Source: an uncultured Bradyrhizobium sp.
Lineage (GTDB): Bacteria; Pseudomonadota; Alphaproteobacteria; Rhizobiales; Xanthobacteraceae
Assembly: GCF_936943645.1 (NCBI RefSeq)
Contig: NZ_CAKZJO010000049.1
Span: 62,001-126,000, forward strand
Direction of reading: 5' to 3'
DNA length: 64,000 bases
This document shows, piece after piece, positions 16,360-26,028 of the stretch; position 1 is the first letter of the stretch; each line of letters starts with the position of its first letter. A program made the translations under genes and the position numbers. Below the pieces are notes generated by a model. That model ran no database searches. It saw only the letters and a program-made list of their open reading frames with translations, and had not been told where the DNA came from.

Positions 16360-17787
16360 ATGCGATTTGTGCCAATTATTGCCCTGCTTGGAACTGCCTG
16401 CAGCCTCGCCGCGGTTACGACCGCAGGGCCGGCGGTGATCGCCGCCGCCGGGGGCGCTGCCAGCAAAGCGTCGCACGCACTGGACTCGACCAGGCGCCTG
16501 CTCGCTCCCACCGGGCGCAAAGCCTCGACATTCGAGCCGGGTTCGCCCGTGTTCCGCTACGCCTCGATCCAGCGCGGCAGCATCGAGCAGACCGTCACGG
16601 TCACCGGCGCCCTGCAGCCGGTCAAGACGATCGAGGTGGGTTCCCAACTGTCCGGGCAGCTCTCCCGGGTCTATGTCGATTTCAACGACACCGTCGCCAA
16701 GGATCAGCCGCTCGCCTTGATCGATCCGCGCAGCTTTGCCGCCAAGGTCGACGAAGCCCGCGCTTCGCTGGCCGTCGCCAATTCCCTGGTCGACATCGCC
16801 AGGGCCAAGCTCGATCGCGCCAGGATCGACCTGCAGAACGCCAGGGGCAGCCGCGACGTGCTCGCCGCCAAGCTCGAAAGCGCCCAGGCGGTCAAGAGCT
16901 CGGCACAGAAGACCCTGCAGCGCAAGCTCGCGCTGCATTCGCAGAACGTGGTGGCGACGACGACGGTCGATGATGCACAGACCGAGTTCACCGCGCGTCT
17001 CGCCCAGGAGCGCGAGGCCGAGGTGCTGATGTCGCTCAACTCCTATTCGGTGGAAGGTGCGCAGGCCGACGTCCGCCGGATCGAGGCGGAGCTGCAGCAG
17101 GCCCGAATGGCCGTGCCCGAGAAGGCGGCCGTTCTCGCCGCAGCCCAGGCCGATCTCGACCGCACCGTGATCCGCTCGCCGATCGACGGCGTCGTCGTCG
17201 GCAGGTTCGTCAACGAGGGCCAGACGCTCGCGGTCGGATTGGAATCGCGCACCACCTTCGTGGTGGCGCACCGCCTCGAAGACATGGAGATCCACGCCCA
17301 GGTCGACGAGGCCGATATCGGCCGCATCGCCCCCGGCCAGCGCGCCCATTTCACCGTGGACGCCTACCCGGACCGCCGCTTCGAGGCGGTGGTGCGGCAG
17401 GTCCGCAAGGCTCCGCAGACCCAGCAGCACGTCGTCACCTACACCGTCGTGCTGGCGACCTCCAATCTCGACGGCGCGCTGCTCCCCGGCATGACGGCCC
17501 TGGTCAAGATCGTGATCGAGCGACAGGACGACGTTCTGAAAGTGCCGCTCGCCGCGCTGCGCTTCCAGCCCTCCGGCACGCGGCAGGCCTCGGCCGGCAC
17601 GCACAGCGGGGTGTGGGTGCGCAGCGCAGGCGGCTCGCTCCAGCGCGTCGCCGTGACGGTCGGCACGGCCGGCACCGAGCAAGTCGCACTCAAGAGCGGA
17701 GACCTCGACGAAGGCAGCCAGGTCGCCGTCGGCCAGGCGATCCGGCCGGCGGGCTTTGAGTTTCTCGGAATCAGGTTCGGATCATGA
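16360..17787 (+). CDS. MacA-like periplasmic adaptor (HlyD/RND membrane fusion protein)
   Basis: 475 residues, ATG 16360 behind AGAGGCGGG. A hydrophobic N-terminus anchors or exports it. Barrel-sandwich half-motifs are visible: VTVTGALQPVKTIEVGSQLSGQL (residues about 80-100) and TVIRSPIDGVVVGR (about 270-283) separated by a long alpha-helical hairpin rich in A/Q/K (about 125-260), then a beta-barrel domain. Such adaptors link a MacB-type inner-membrane pump to an outer-membrane channel. The stop overlaps the ATG of the ATPase gene by 4 bases. No TolC-like gene in the window. Confidence 0.93.
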   Translation: MRFVPIIALLGTACSLAAVTTAGPAVIAAAGGAASKASHALDSTRRLLAPTGRKASTFEPGSPVFRYASIQRGSIEQTVTVTGALQPVKTIEVGSQLSGQLSRVYVDFNDTVAKDQPLALIDPRSFAAKVDEARASLAVANSLVDIARAKLDRARIDLQNARGSRDVLAAKLESAQAVKSSAQKTLQRKLALHSQNVVATTTVDDAQTEFTARLAQEREAEVLMSLNSYSVEGAQADVRRIEAELQQARMAVPEKAAVLAAAQADLDRTVIRSPIDGVVVGRFVNEGQTLAVGLESRTTFVVAHRLEDMEIHAQVDEADIGRIAPGQRAHFTVDAYPDRRFEAVVRQVRKAPQTQQHVVTYTVVLATSNLDGALLPGMTALVKIVIERQDDVLKVPLAALRFQPSGTRQASAGTHSGVWVRSAGGSLQRVAVTVGTAGTEQVALKSGDLDEGSQVAVGQAIRPAGFEFLGIRFGS

Positions 17788-18509
17788 CCGCATCCCCGCC
17801 TCTCATCAGCCTCCGGTCGGTCAGCAGAACCTACCGCACCGACGGGGTTGCAGTGACTGCGGTGCGCAATGTCAGCTTCGACATCGCGCAGGGCGAGATC
17901 GCAGCCGTGATGGGACCGTCCGGCTCAGGCAAATCGACATTGATGAACATGATCGGGCTGCTCGACCTGCCGAGCGAGGGCGCAATCTATCTTCAGGGTG
18001 CCGACGTTGCCGGCCTCTCCGAAGATCGCCGCTCCTCCTTGCGGGCCCGCAGCATCGGCTTCGTGTTCCAGTCCTACAATCTGCTGGCCCGTCACGACGC
18101 GATCGAGAACGTCGCGCTGCCGCTGGTCTATTGCGGCATCAGCCGCAAGGAACGCCTGGCACGCGCGGAGCAAAGCCTTCAGGCCGTCGGCATGCTGCAC
18201 CGGGCCCATCATTTCCCGCGGCAGCTCTCCGGCGGCGAGCAGCAGCGCGTCGCGATCGCGCGCGCACTGATCGCCTCCCCGCTGATCGTGCTCGCCGACG
18301 AGCCGACCGGCGCGCTCGACAGCCGCACCGGCGCCGAGATTCTGGCGCTGTTCGCAGCCCTCAACCAGACCGGCCAGACCATCGTGATGATCACGCATGA
18401 TCCCGGCATCGCGACGCAATGCCGGCGTACCATCCGCCTGCATGACGGCGAGCTAGTCGCCGACGAGACCCAGACCATGATCCTGCCGAAACGGAGCGTT
18501 GCGCCGTGA
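17784..18509 (+). CDS. ABC transporter ATPase, MacB/LolD type
   Basis: 241 residues. Walker A GPSGSGKST (about 48-56), Q-loop FVFQSYNLLARHDAIENV, signature LSGGEQQR, Walker B LIVLADEPTGALD and H-loop MITHD are all present, so it should hydrolyse ATP. The family energises FtsX-like permeases. Overlaps both neighbours by 4 bases (ATGA before, GTGA after), implying tight translational coupling. Confidence 0.95.
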   Translation: MTASPPLISLRSVSRTYRTDGVAVTAVRNVSFDIAQGEIAAVMGPSGSGKSTLMNMIGLLDLPSEGAIYLQGADVAGLSEDRRSSLRARSIGFVFQSYNLLARHDAIENVALPLVYCGISRKERLARAEQSLQAVGMLHRAHHFPRQLSGGEQQRVAIARALIASPLIVLADEPTGALDSRTGAEILALFAALNQTGQTIVMITHDPGIATQCRRTIRLHDGELVADETQTMILPKRSVAP

Positions 18510-19729
18510 CGATGCTCCAGGGTTTTCAGATCGCCTTGCACGCCTTGCGCCTCAATCCGCTGCGCAGCTTCCTCACCATGCTCGGCATCGTGATCGGCGT
18601 GGCCTCCATCGTGACGGTGTTTGCGATCGGCGCCGGCGCGCAGCTGCGGCTGCAGGAGCAGATCCGCTCGATCGGCGCCAACGTGCTGATGATCACCCCC
18701 GGCGCGGCCTATCAGGGCGGCGTCCGTCTCAAGGACGGCAGCAAGCTGACGATGGCCGAGAGCGACGTGCAGGCCATCCTCGAGCAGATCCCGGAGATCC
18801 AGGCCGCGGCCGGCTCGATCGCAGGGACGGCGCAGGTCATCCACGAGGGCAAGAACTGGAACACGACGATCAACGGCACGACGACGGCCCATTTCATGGT
18901 GCGCGACTGGCAGCTCGCCGCAGGCCGCTATTTTTCGGCCGCCGAAGAGGCCGGTGCCGGCAAGGTCGTGATCCTCGGAAACAGGGTCGCACGTGAGCTG
19001 TTTCCGGCCGGCGACGACCCGATCGGTGCGCAGATCCGCATCATGAAAGTCCCGCTCGAGGTGGTCGGCGTTCTCGACCGCAAGGATCCCGCGCAGGACG
19101 ACGTCGCCTTCGTGCCGCTCGCCACCGCCAAGCTGCGCTTTCTCGGCAGTGCCAGCAACATCAACCGGGATTCGGTCGCCTACATCATCGCCAAGGTCGC
19201 CGGCGACGGACAGATGGCGGGCGCACGCGCGGAGATCGAGAACCTGCTGCGCCAGCGCCACCGTGTTCCCGCCGGCCAGGAGGACGACTTCAAGGTCCAG
19301 GATCCGGCCGCCGCGATGGAAGCGCAGCAAGGCGCGATCCGCACCGTCGCGCTGCTGCTCGTCGCCATCGCCTCGGTCTCGCTGCTGGTCGGCGGCATCA
19401 GCATCATGAATGTCATGATCGTGTCGGTCACCGAACGCACGCGGGAGATCGGCATCCGCCGCGCGCTCGGCGGACGGATGCGCGACATCCGTCTGCAATT
19501 TCTCTGCGAAGCGCTGGTGCTCTGCCTGCTCGGCGGCGCCATCGGCGTTGCCGGCGGCGTCACGCTCTCGATGACGGTCGCCCGGATGGCGGGATGGGTC
19601 ACCTCGATCGACGGTCAGGCGATCGGCCTTGCCCTCGGCTTCTCGATCGCCACCGGCCTCATCTTCGGTTTCTATCCCGCCCACAAGGCATCCAAGCTCA
19701 GCCCGATCGAGGCGCTCAAGACGGAGTGA
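18506..19729 (+). CDS. ABC transporter permease, MacB/FtsX type
   Basis: 407 residues, GTG start overlapping the ATPase stop; an ATG two codons later is possible. One TM near the N-terminus (FLTMLGIVIGVASIVTVFAIGAG), a large periplasmic MacB_PCD region (about 50-270), then three TMs with the FtsX core (SLLVGGISIMNVMIVSVTERTREIGIRRALG). With the adaptor and ATPase it forms a tripartite exporter for macrolide-like compounds, peptides or siderophores; substrate not deducible. Confidence 0.94.
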   Translation: MTMLQGFQIALHALRLNPLRSFLTMLGIVIGVASIVTVFAIGAGAQLRLQEQIRSIGANVLMITPGAAYQGGVRLKDGSKLTMAESDVQAILEQIPEIQAAAGSIAGTAQVIHEGKNWNTTINGTTTAHFMVRDWQLAAGRYFSAAEEAGAGKVVILGNRVARELFPAGDDPIGAQIRIMKVPLEVVGVLDRKDPAQDDVAFVPLATAKLRFLGSASNINRDSVAYIIAKVAGDGQMAGARAEIENLLRQRHRVPAGQEDDFKVQDPAAAMEAQQGAIRTVALLLVAIASVSLLVGGISIMNVMIVSVTERTREIGIRRALGGRMRDIRLQFLCEALVLCLLGGAIGVAGGVTLSMTVARMAGWVTSIDGQAIGLALGFSIATGLIFGFYPAHKASKLSPIEALKTE

Positions 19730-19780
19730 GAAGATGCCGGCGGCGGCCAATTCAGCCCGAAGACCAGGGAGGAGCCCATC

Positions 19781-20113
19781 ATGAGCCCGGATCCGAAGGA
19801 TTCGATTACACCGACACCGCGCGAGCGCGAGCTGATGATGTTGATCGCACGGGGGCTGCAGAACAAGAACATCGCCTACGAGCTCAAGATCTCGGAGAAC
19901 ACGGTGCGGGCGCATATCGGCAACATCATGCGCAAGTACCGGCTCCAGAACAGAACTCAGATCGCAATCGCATTTACCCTGCACGCCACGCCCTCGTCGC
20001 TGCGGCGCGATCTCGCCAAGTCGGACCGCGCGAAATCCGATCGCCGTCCGCCGGCGCCGAAACCGGCGCAGGCCCCTGCCCAAGGCCCGGGGGTGCAGAC
20101 CGCGCCGGATTGA
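19781..20113 (+). CDS. HTH-only LuxR/GerE family regulator
   Basis: 110 residues, ATG 19781 behind GGGAGGAG. The LuxR HTH spans residues about 10-65: LTPRERELMMLIARGLQNKNIAYELKISENTVRAHIGNIMRKY-type spacing (T12 to Y56). There is no receiver or ligand domain; the tail is proline/lysine-rich and disordered. 51 bases after the permease stop, on the same strand, so probably in the export operon. Confidence 0.88.
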   Translation: MSPDPKDSITPTPRERELMMLIARGLQNKNIAYELKISENTVRAHIGNIMRKYRLQNRTQIAIAFTLHATPSSLRRDLAKSDRAKSDRRPPAPKPAQAPAQGPGVQTAPD

Positions 20114-20164
20114 ACGTCTCCACCAGCAATGTAGATGCAAGTTTGGTGAGCGATGCGATCAACC

Positions 20165-20281
20165 CGTCATTGCGAGGAGCTCGCGACAAAATTGCGGAGC
20201 AATTTTGCGCTGATGCGACGAAGCAATCCAGGCCGCCTCCACGGAGACAGCCTGGATTGCTTCGCTCCGCTCGCAATGACG
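20165..20281. repeat. Dispersed palindromic repeat, family A (CGTCATTGCGAG)
   Basis: Terminal arms CGTCATTGCGAG and CTCGCAATGACG flank inner arms GAAGCAATCCAG / CTGGATTGCTTC. A full second copy is at 52538-52624 and a half copy at 55579-55609. This copy has an extra insertion between the left arms (GACAAAATTGCGGAGCAATT). Typical REP-like intergenic repeat. Confidence 0.85.
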
Positions 20282-20310
20282 GCGTGGAAACAGATGCCCG
20301 CGAAATCACG

Positions 20311-20458
20311 CTCTCGTGCCCCGGACGCGGCGCAGCGCTTACAAGCGGTGCGCTGCTGAGCCGGGGCCCATGTATCGGTGGAATGCGCCGCCTGCTGGGT
20401 CCCGGCTCTGCGCTGCGCAGCAGCGCAAGAACGCTGCCGCGCGGCCTGGACACGAGAG
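20311..20458. repeat. Dispersed palindromic repeat, family B (CTCTCGTGCCCCGGACGCG)
   Basis: Ends CTCTCGTG and CACGAGAG, with inner GGACGCGGCGCAGC and several GCGCTGC/GCAGCGC stems. A related copy is at 42696-42830. Both sit in intergenic space. Confidence 0.75.
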
Positions 20459-20493
20459 AGCCGCCCCCAACCCTCTTGCATCGTTTATCGACC

Positions 20494-20511
20494 TTGTAAC
20501 AAAACCGTCAT
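20494..20511 (+). promoter_or_regulatory. Pho-box-like site before the phosphodiesterase gene
   Basis: TTGTAAC-AAAA-CCGTCAT matches the two 7-base half-sites with 4-base spacing of the PhoB box (CTGTCAT-N4-CTGTCAT): the second half matches 6 of 7, the first 4 of 7. It lies 82 bases before the phosphodiesterase start, a suitable place for phosphate-starvation activation. Confidence 0.4.
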
Positions 20512-20593
20512 GCAGCGAAACTAAACGAAGCGGAGGCCGCGGTCGCGGCCAAGCCGTCTCACGACCATGCCGCCTCACCGCCAGGAGACCTCC

Positions 20594-22447
20594 ATGCGCC
20601 GTTCACTGCTGTTGCTGTCCGCCGGACTGACCGTGCTGTCCACCGGACTTGCTTCCGCTGAGAATAACACACCCCGCAACCTGATCCTGTTCATCCCGGA
20701 CGGCCTGCGCGCGCTGAAGGTGAACGCCGACACGGCGCCCGCGATGGCCGAGGTCCGTGACAAAGGCGTCAATTTCAAGAACCCGCACTCGCTGTTCCCG
20801 ACCTTCACCATGGCCAACGGCTCGGCGATGTCGACCGGCCATTATCTCGGCGACACCGGCGTGTTCTCGAACACGATCTGGACCAACTACACCTCCGCTC
20901 CCGCCGGCGACACCGTGGTCCCCTTCATCGAGAACGATGCCGTGCTCGGCGACATCGACGAGCATTTTGGGGGCAACTACCTCAACGAGGAGACCATCCT
21001 GAAGATGGCCCGCGACAAGGGCCTCAGCACCGCGGCGATCGGCAAGGTTGGCCCGACCTACCAGTTCGACCACACCGACAAGCCCGAAAAGGCCGGCCTG
21101 CATTCGATCGTGTTCGACGACTCCACCGGCGGCAAGAACGGCGTCGCCCTGTCGGACGAGGTGAAGGACGCGCTGACCAAGGCCGGCCTGCCGACCGCTA
21201 CCCCGCCCCGCGGCGACAACGCCAAGGCGGGCGATGCCAAGACGCCGGGCACGATTGTGGCCAACGTCGCGCAGCAGGCCTATTTCGCCGACGTCGCCGC
21301 CAAGGTGGTGCTGCCGATGTTCAAGGCGCGCAACAAGCCGTTCGTGCTGGTGTTCTGGTCGCGCGACCCCGACGGCAGCCAGCACAACACCGGCGACAGC
21401 CTCAACCAGATCATGCCTGGCATCAACGGGCCGACCTCGATGGCCGGCATCAAGAACGCCGACAACAACCTCGCCCAGCTCCGCAAGGCGCTCGACGAGC
21501 TCGGGCTCGCCGCCTCGACCAACATCATCATCTCGGCCGACCACGGCTTCTCGACCATCTCCAAGGAAAGCAAGACCAGCCCCTCGGCCAAGGTCAGCTA
21601 TGGCGACACGCCCAAGGACTTCCTGCCGATGGGCTTCCTGGCGCTCGACCTTGCCAAGGCACTGGACCTGCCGCTGTTCGACCCCAACGACAAGAATGCG
21701 AAGGTCGAAGGCAACAAGCATCCCAAGGCCGGCAACGGCGTGCTCGGCAAAGACCCCACCAAGCCCGATCTCGTCGTCGCCACCAATGGCGGCTCCGACC
21801 TCGTCTATCTCCCCAACAAGGACAAGAAGCTCGCCGCGAAGACCATCAAGGCGCTGCTCGCGCAGGACTACGTCTCCGGCCTGTTCGTCGAGGACTCGCT
21901 CGGCCGCTTCCCCGGTACGCTGCCGCTGTCGAGCATCAATCTGCGTGGCAGCGCGGCGACGCCGACCCCGTCGATCGTCGTCAACTTCCGCTCCTATGCC
22001 AGCGATTGCGGCGAGGCGCCGACCAATTGCTCGGTGCAGGTCGCCGATACCGTGCTGCGCCAGGGCCAGGGCATGCATGGCAGCTTCAGCCGCGGCGACA
22101 CCATGAACTTCATGGCCGCCATCGGTCCGGACTTCAAAGCCGGTTATGTCAGCGAGATCCCGGTCAGCAATGCCGATGTCGGCATGACGGCCGCCCGGCT
22201 GATGGGCCTGCGCGCCGCGCAGAACGGTGGCCTGGTCGGCCGGGTGATGTCGGAGGCTCTGCCCAACGGCGTCGCGCCGAAGGCTTACGCCGGCACGATG
22301 AAGTCCAAGCCCGCCGAGGGCGGCCTGACCACCGTACTGAATTTCCAGCGCGTCGGCAGCCAGCGCTATTTCGATGCCGCCGGCTTCCCCGGCCGCACGT
22401 TGGGCCTCGAGCCGGACGCGGGCAAACAAAAAACGGCGGGGAAGTAA
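20594..22447 (+). CDS. Exported type I phosphodiesterase / nucleotide pyrophosphatase (alkaline phosphatase superfamily)
   Basis: 617 residues from ATG 20594 with AGGAG at 20583-20587; signal peptide ends SA-ENN. Alkaline phosphatase superfamily core: metal-binding LFIPDGLR, nucleophile region FPTFTMANGSAMSTGH (Thr in FPTFT), IIISADHGFS with the second metal Asp-His pair, and a late HGSF histidine. These zinc enzymes hydrolyse phosphodiesters of nucleotides and other phosphorylated compounds in the periplasm. A Pho-box-like element upstream suggests use as a phosphate scavenger. The terminator starts inside the last codons. Confidence 0.9.
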   Translation: MRRSLLLLSAGLTVLSTGLASAENNTPRNLILFIPDGLRALKVNADTAPAMAEVRDKGVNFKNPHSLFPTFTMANGSAMSTGHYLGDTGVFSNTIWTNYTSAPAGDTVVPFIENDAVLGDIDEHFGGNYLNEETILKMARDKGLSTAAIGKVGPTYQFDHTDKPEKAGLHSIVFDDSTGGKNGVALSDEVKDALTKAGLPTATPPRGDNAKAGDAKTPGTIVANVAQQAYFADVAAKVVLPMFKARNKPFVLVFWSRDPDGSQHNTGDSLNQIMPGINGPTSMAGIKNADNNLAQLRKALDELGLAASTNIIISADHGFSTISKESKTSPSAKVSYGDTPKDFLPMGFLALDLAKALDLPLFDPNDKNAKVEGNKHPKAGNGVLGKDPTKPDLVVATNGGSDLVYLPNKDKKLAAKTIKALLAQDYVSGLFVEDSLGRFPGTLPLSSINLRGSAATPTPSIVVNFRSYASDCGEAPTNCSVQVADTVLRQGQGMHGSFSRGDTMNFMAAIGPDFKAGYVSEIPVSNADVGMTAARLMGLRAAQNGGLVGRVMSEALPNGVAPKAYAGTMKSKPAEGGLTTVLNFQRVGSQRYFDAAGFPGRTLGLEPDAGKQKTAGK

Positions 22448-22458
22448 CCCCGCCGTTT
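22431..22458 (+). terminator. Terminator overlapping the phosphodiesterase stop codon
   Basis: 11-base perfect stem AAACGGCGGGG / CCCCGCCGTTT with a 6-base loop (AAGTAA) that contains the TAA stop at 22445-22447. A-rich bases upstream also make it work for the convergent gene. Confidence 0.85.
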
Positions 22459-22487
22459 AAACGCGTCCTCAAGCGAGGCGCAGAATC

Positions 22488-23060
22488 TTACATGCCGATG
22501 TCGAAGACAGCAGGCAATTGGCCCGCCAGGGGCAGCGCGGTGGCGCCGAGGAAGGTCGCCACCATCGCCATCAGGCGACGGTTGTTGTGGCGCTTGCCGC
22601 GCATCTGGCCGGCGATCCACTCCAGCATCTCGCTGTTGACCTTGGAGGCATAGGACGGCGCCCAGCTCTCGATGTCGGTCTCGGCTGACAGCGCGACGCT
22701 GCGCGGCGGCACCTTCAGGCCCGAGGCGCTGGCGGCATAATGGGCAACCGCCTTGGCGAGCAAATCGTCGAAGCGGCCGCCATCGGTGCGCTCGGTTGCA
22801 GCCTCGTTGATCTCGAACAGGGCTTCGGCCTCGGCGCGGCTGACCGGCTGATCGTTGACGGCGGTGGCCGTCAGGATGCGCGTGCACCAGGCGGTGTCAT
22901 CGGCGTCGAGCGAACGGGAGAAGTGCACCCTTCCCTTGGTGGTCGGGCCTTCACCGGTGATGACGCCGTCGCGCACGATGGAGAGCGCATGGGCCGCGGT
23001 ATCGCGGCAGGACGGTTCGAGGGACGAGGACTCGACAGATTTAGGCGCAGCGGCAGACAT
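22488..23060 (-). CDS. Hypothetical protein with C-terminal hydrophobic segment
   Basis: 190 residues, ATG 23060. Soluble and acidic through the first 160 residues (SRAEAEALFEINEAATER, RFDDLLAKAVAHYAASASGL), then RRLMAMVATFLGATALPLAGQ, probably a tail anchor. I do not recognise the family. A 12-base palindrome CTGACCGGTCAG lies just upstream of its start. Convergent with the phosphodiesterase gene. Confidence 0.78.
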   Translation of the reverse strand: MSAAAPKSVESSSLEPSCRDTAAHALSIVRDGVITGEGPTTKGRVHFSRSLDADDTAWCTRILTATAVNDQPVSRAEAEALFEINEAATERTDGGRFDDLLAKAVAHYAASASGLKVPPRSVALSAETDIESWAPSYASKVNSEMLEWIAGQMRGKRHNNRRLMAMVATFLGATALPLAGQLPAVFDIGM

Positions 23061-23453
23061 AGTTCACTTCCAGATTTCTTCTGACCGGTCAGCATTTTCA
23101 TGCCGACGTAAAGGGGTGGTTAACGATTCGATATGGGGATCGCGACTTTTCCAGATGGTTGCCAATTGGTCGCTGTCAGAACCGTTTTGGTTCTGGGACG
23201 CACCGGGCGAGCGTGATGGAAGTCATAAAAGGCATAATCGGGGCGAGCGAGACCGTATGACCCCGGAGGGAGCTGTTTCGCCGCAGCTGTCGCCGTAACA
23301 ATAAGTTGCTAGAAATTCGTCCCTTCAAGGAAGGAATTCACATTTTACTTCAACCAGTTCAGTTGCCGTTCACTTAGCCTCGCAAGACCCCTATATTGAG
23401 GCGGACGACAAGACACGAATTTCCCAGCAGATTCAATGCGATGAGGTAACATC
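23061..23453. other. Intergenic region, 393 bases: divergent promoters, no gene seen
   Basis: Holds the palindrome at 23081-23092 and the leader of the peroxiredoxin gene, with GATGAGG eight bases before its ATG. No open frame here has protein-like composition. Confidence 0.6.
23081..23092. promoter_or_regulatory. Palindrome CTGACCGGTCAG, possible operator
   Basis: Perfect 12-base self-complementary sequence 21 bases before the start codon of the minus-strand hypothetical gene. Its shape (GACCGGTC core) is like TetR-family operators. Confidence 0.4.
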
Positions 23454-24113
<660 letters not shown>

Positions 24114-24120
24114 CAACACA

Positions 24121-24164
24121 CTGTCATTCCGGGGCGGTCCTTCGGACCATCCCGGGATGACGAG
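24121..24164. repeat. Dispersed palindrome, family C short form (GTCATTCCGGGG)
   Basis: Arms GTCATTCCGGGG and TCCCGGGATGAC enclose GGTCC/GGACC, all within 40 bases. The longer copy is at 41684-41782. Could double as a terminator between convergent genes. Confidence 0.7.
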
Positions 24165-24182
24165 GCTAGATCACGCCCTACC

Positions 24183-25913
24183 TTACGCCGCCCGCACGCG
24201 GTCGAGGAAACCGTCGACCTCGGCCTTCAGATGCACGCTCTCGCCCGACAGGGCCTGGGCCGAGGCGAACATCCGGCTCGAGGTCTCGCCGGTCTCGTTG
24301 GCGCCTTGCGCGGCCTGGCGGACGTTGACGGCGACATCGGCAGTGCCGGAAACCGCCGCGCGGACGCTCGCCACGATATTGTGGGTCGCGCTTTTCTGCT
24401 GCTCGACCGCGGCCGAGATCGAGCCGGCGATGCCGCTGATGCGCTCGATGGTCTGGCTGATCGCCTTGATGGCGACGACCGATTCCTCGGTCGCAAGCTG
24501 CATGCTGGCGATGTGGTTCGAGATTTCATCGGTCGCTTTTGCGGTCTGGCCCGCCAGCGTCTTGACCTCCTGGGCCACCACCGCAAAACCGCGACCGGCA
24601 TCGCCCGCGCGCGCAGCCTCGATGGTGGCGTTCAGCGCCAGCAAATTGGTCTGCTCGGCGATCGAGGTGATCAGCTTGACGACGTCGCCGATCCGCGCGC
24701 CGGCTTCGGACAGCTGTGCGATGCGCTGGTCGGTCGCCTCCGCCTGCTGCACCGCTTCGGCCGAAATCTGGTTCGATTCCTCCACGCGCCGGGTGATCTC
24801 GGAGATCGATTGAGACAGCTCGTCGGAGGCCGAGGCCGCCGAACGCACGTGCTCGGAGGCATTTTCGGAGGCGCCGGCGGACTGCGCCGACAGGTCTGCG
24901 GTGGAGCGTGCGACGTCGGTCAGTTGCCGTGCCGCGCGCTCGAACTCGCCAGAGGAGGTCAGCACCTTGTCGAGGATGCCGCCGACGCTGCCACGGAACT
25001 CCTCGACGAAGTTGCGCAGGTCGGATTTGCGCTGCTCGGCGGCTGCAGCCGAGGCCGCCGCCTGCTCGCTGCGCAGGCGCGCCCGCTCCAGCGAATTGCT
25101 CTTGAACACCGCGACGGTGCGGGCGATCTCGCCGATCTCGTCGGCGCGATCCTCGCATTCGATCGCGACGTCGCTCTGGCCGTCGGCAAGCGCGGTGAGC
25201 GAGCGCGTGACCGAGGTGAGCGGCCGGGTGACGCGGCGGACGATCAGCAGCGTCAGGACCAGCACCAGAAGCGCGGCAAGGCCCGCAGCCACGGCCATGC
25301 TCTGGATCGCATGCGACAGCATGTTCTCGTACTGGATCATGGGAATGCCGACATAGAGAATGCCGACGACCTTGCCGCTCGCATCCGCAACCGGGAAATA
25401 GGCGGTCATGAACGTCTTGCCGAACAGCACGGCCGGTCCCTTGTAGGCCTCGCCACGGCGCAGCGACGCCTGCCCGGGATGATCGGCGGCGAGCTGGGTG
25501 CCGACGGCGCGGTCGCCATTTTCCTTTTTGACGTTGGTGGAGCGGCGGACGAACTGGCCGCTGGCATCGTCGAACACGAACAGGGTCGCATTGCCGCCGA
25601 CATAGGACACCGCGCGATCGACGATGGCGTGGTCCGTGAACTCGGGCATCTTGGGGATCTCGGCGCGCACCACCGCGCCGTCCCGCATCGTGATCTTGGC
25701 AGCCGGAACGATCTCGCTGAAGGCGAGCGCCAGGGTGCGCAGATTGACCTCGATGTCGCGCAGCGCGCGATCATTGAAGGCCGAGGTGAGCGACCAATAG
25801 CCGGCGCCGACCACAAGCGCCGTATTCACGGCGATCAGCAGCACGGCGCACAGTACGGCCTTGGTGCCGAGTTTGAACTGCGGCAGGATCTTTGCCGTTG
25901 AAAAGCTGGACAT
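24183..25913 (-). CDS. Methyl-accepting chemotaxis protein with periplasmic Cache domain
   Basis: 576 residues. TM1 about 17-39, periplasmic region about 40-200 resembling a Cache_3-Cache_2 fusion ([61 protein letters not shown]), TM2 about 208-232, HAMP, then a signalling domain with the hairpin tip [35 protein letters not shown] core. It should signal to CheA/CheW, which are not in the window. Divergent from the photolyase gene. Confidence 0.93.
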   Translation of the reverse strand: MSSFSTAKILPQFKLGTKAVLCAVLLIAVNTALVVGAGYWSLTSAFNDRALRDIEVNLRTLALAFSEIVPAAKITMRDGAVVRAEIPKMPEFTDHAIVDRAVSYVGGNATLFVFDDASGQFVRRSTNVKKENGDRAVGTQLAADHPGQASLRRGEAYKGPAVLFGKTFMTAYFPVADASGKVVGILYVGIPMIQYENMLSHAIQSMAVAAGLAALLVLVLTLLIVRRVTRPLTSVTRSLTALADGQSDVAIECEDRADEIGEIARTVAVFKSNSLERARLRSEQAAASAAAAEQRKSDLRNFVEEFRGSVGGILDKVLTSSGEFERAARQLTDVARSTADLSAQSAGASENASEHVRSAASASDELSQSISEITRRVEESNQISAEAVQQAEATDQRIAQLSEAGARIGDVVKLITSIAEQTNLLALNATIEAARAGDAGRGFAVVAQEVKTLAGQTAKATDEISNHIASMQLATEESVVAIKAISQTIERISGIAGSISAAVEQQKSATHNIVASVRAAVSGTADVAVNVRQAAQGANETGETSSRMFASAQALSGESVHLKAEVDGFLDRVRAA

Positions 25914-25935
25914 GAATGGGAATCTCTCCGTAATT

Positions 25936-25953
25936 CCTGCAAAATAATGCAGG
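25936..25953. promoter_or_regulatory. Inverted repeat CCTGCA-N6-TGCAGG between MCP and photolyase genes
   Basis: Perfect 6-base arms with an AT-only spacer (AAATAA) in the 115-base divergent region. Could be an operator acting on either gene; no regulator is implied. Confidence 0.35.
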
Positions 25954-26028
25954 CGGCTTACGGTCGCATTAACGAGGGTTCACGCCGCCGGCCGCGGCAT
26001 GCTTTCCAAATTGTAAACGAGGCCTCGC

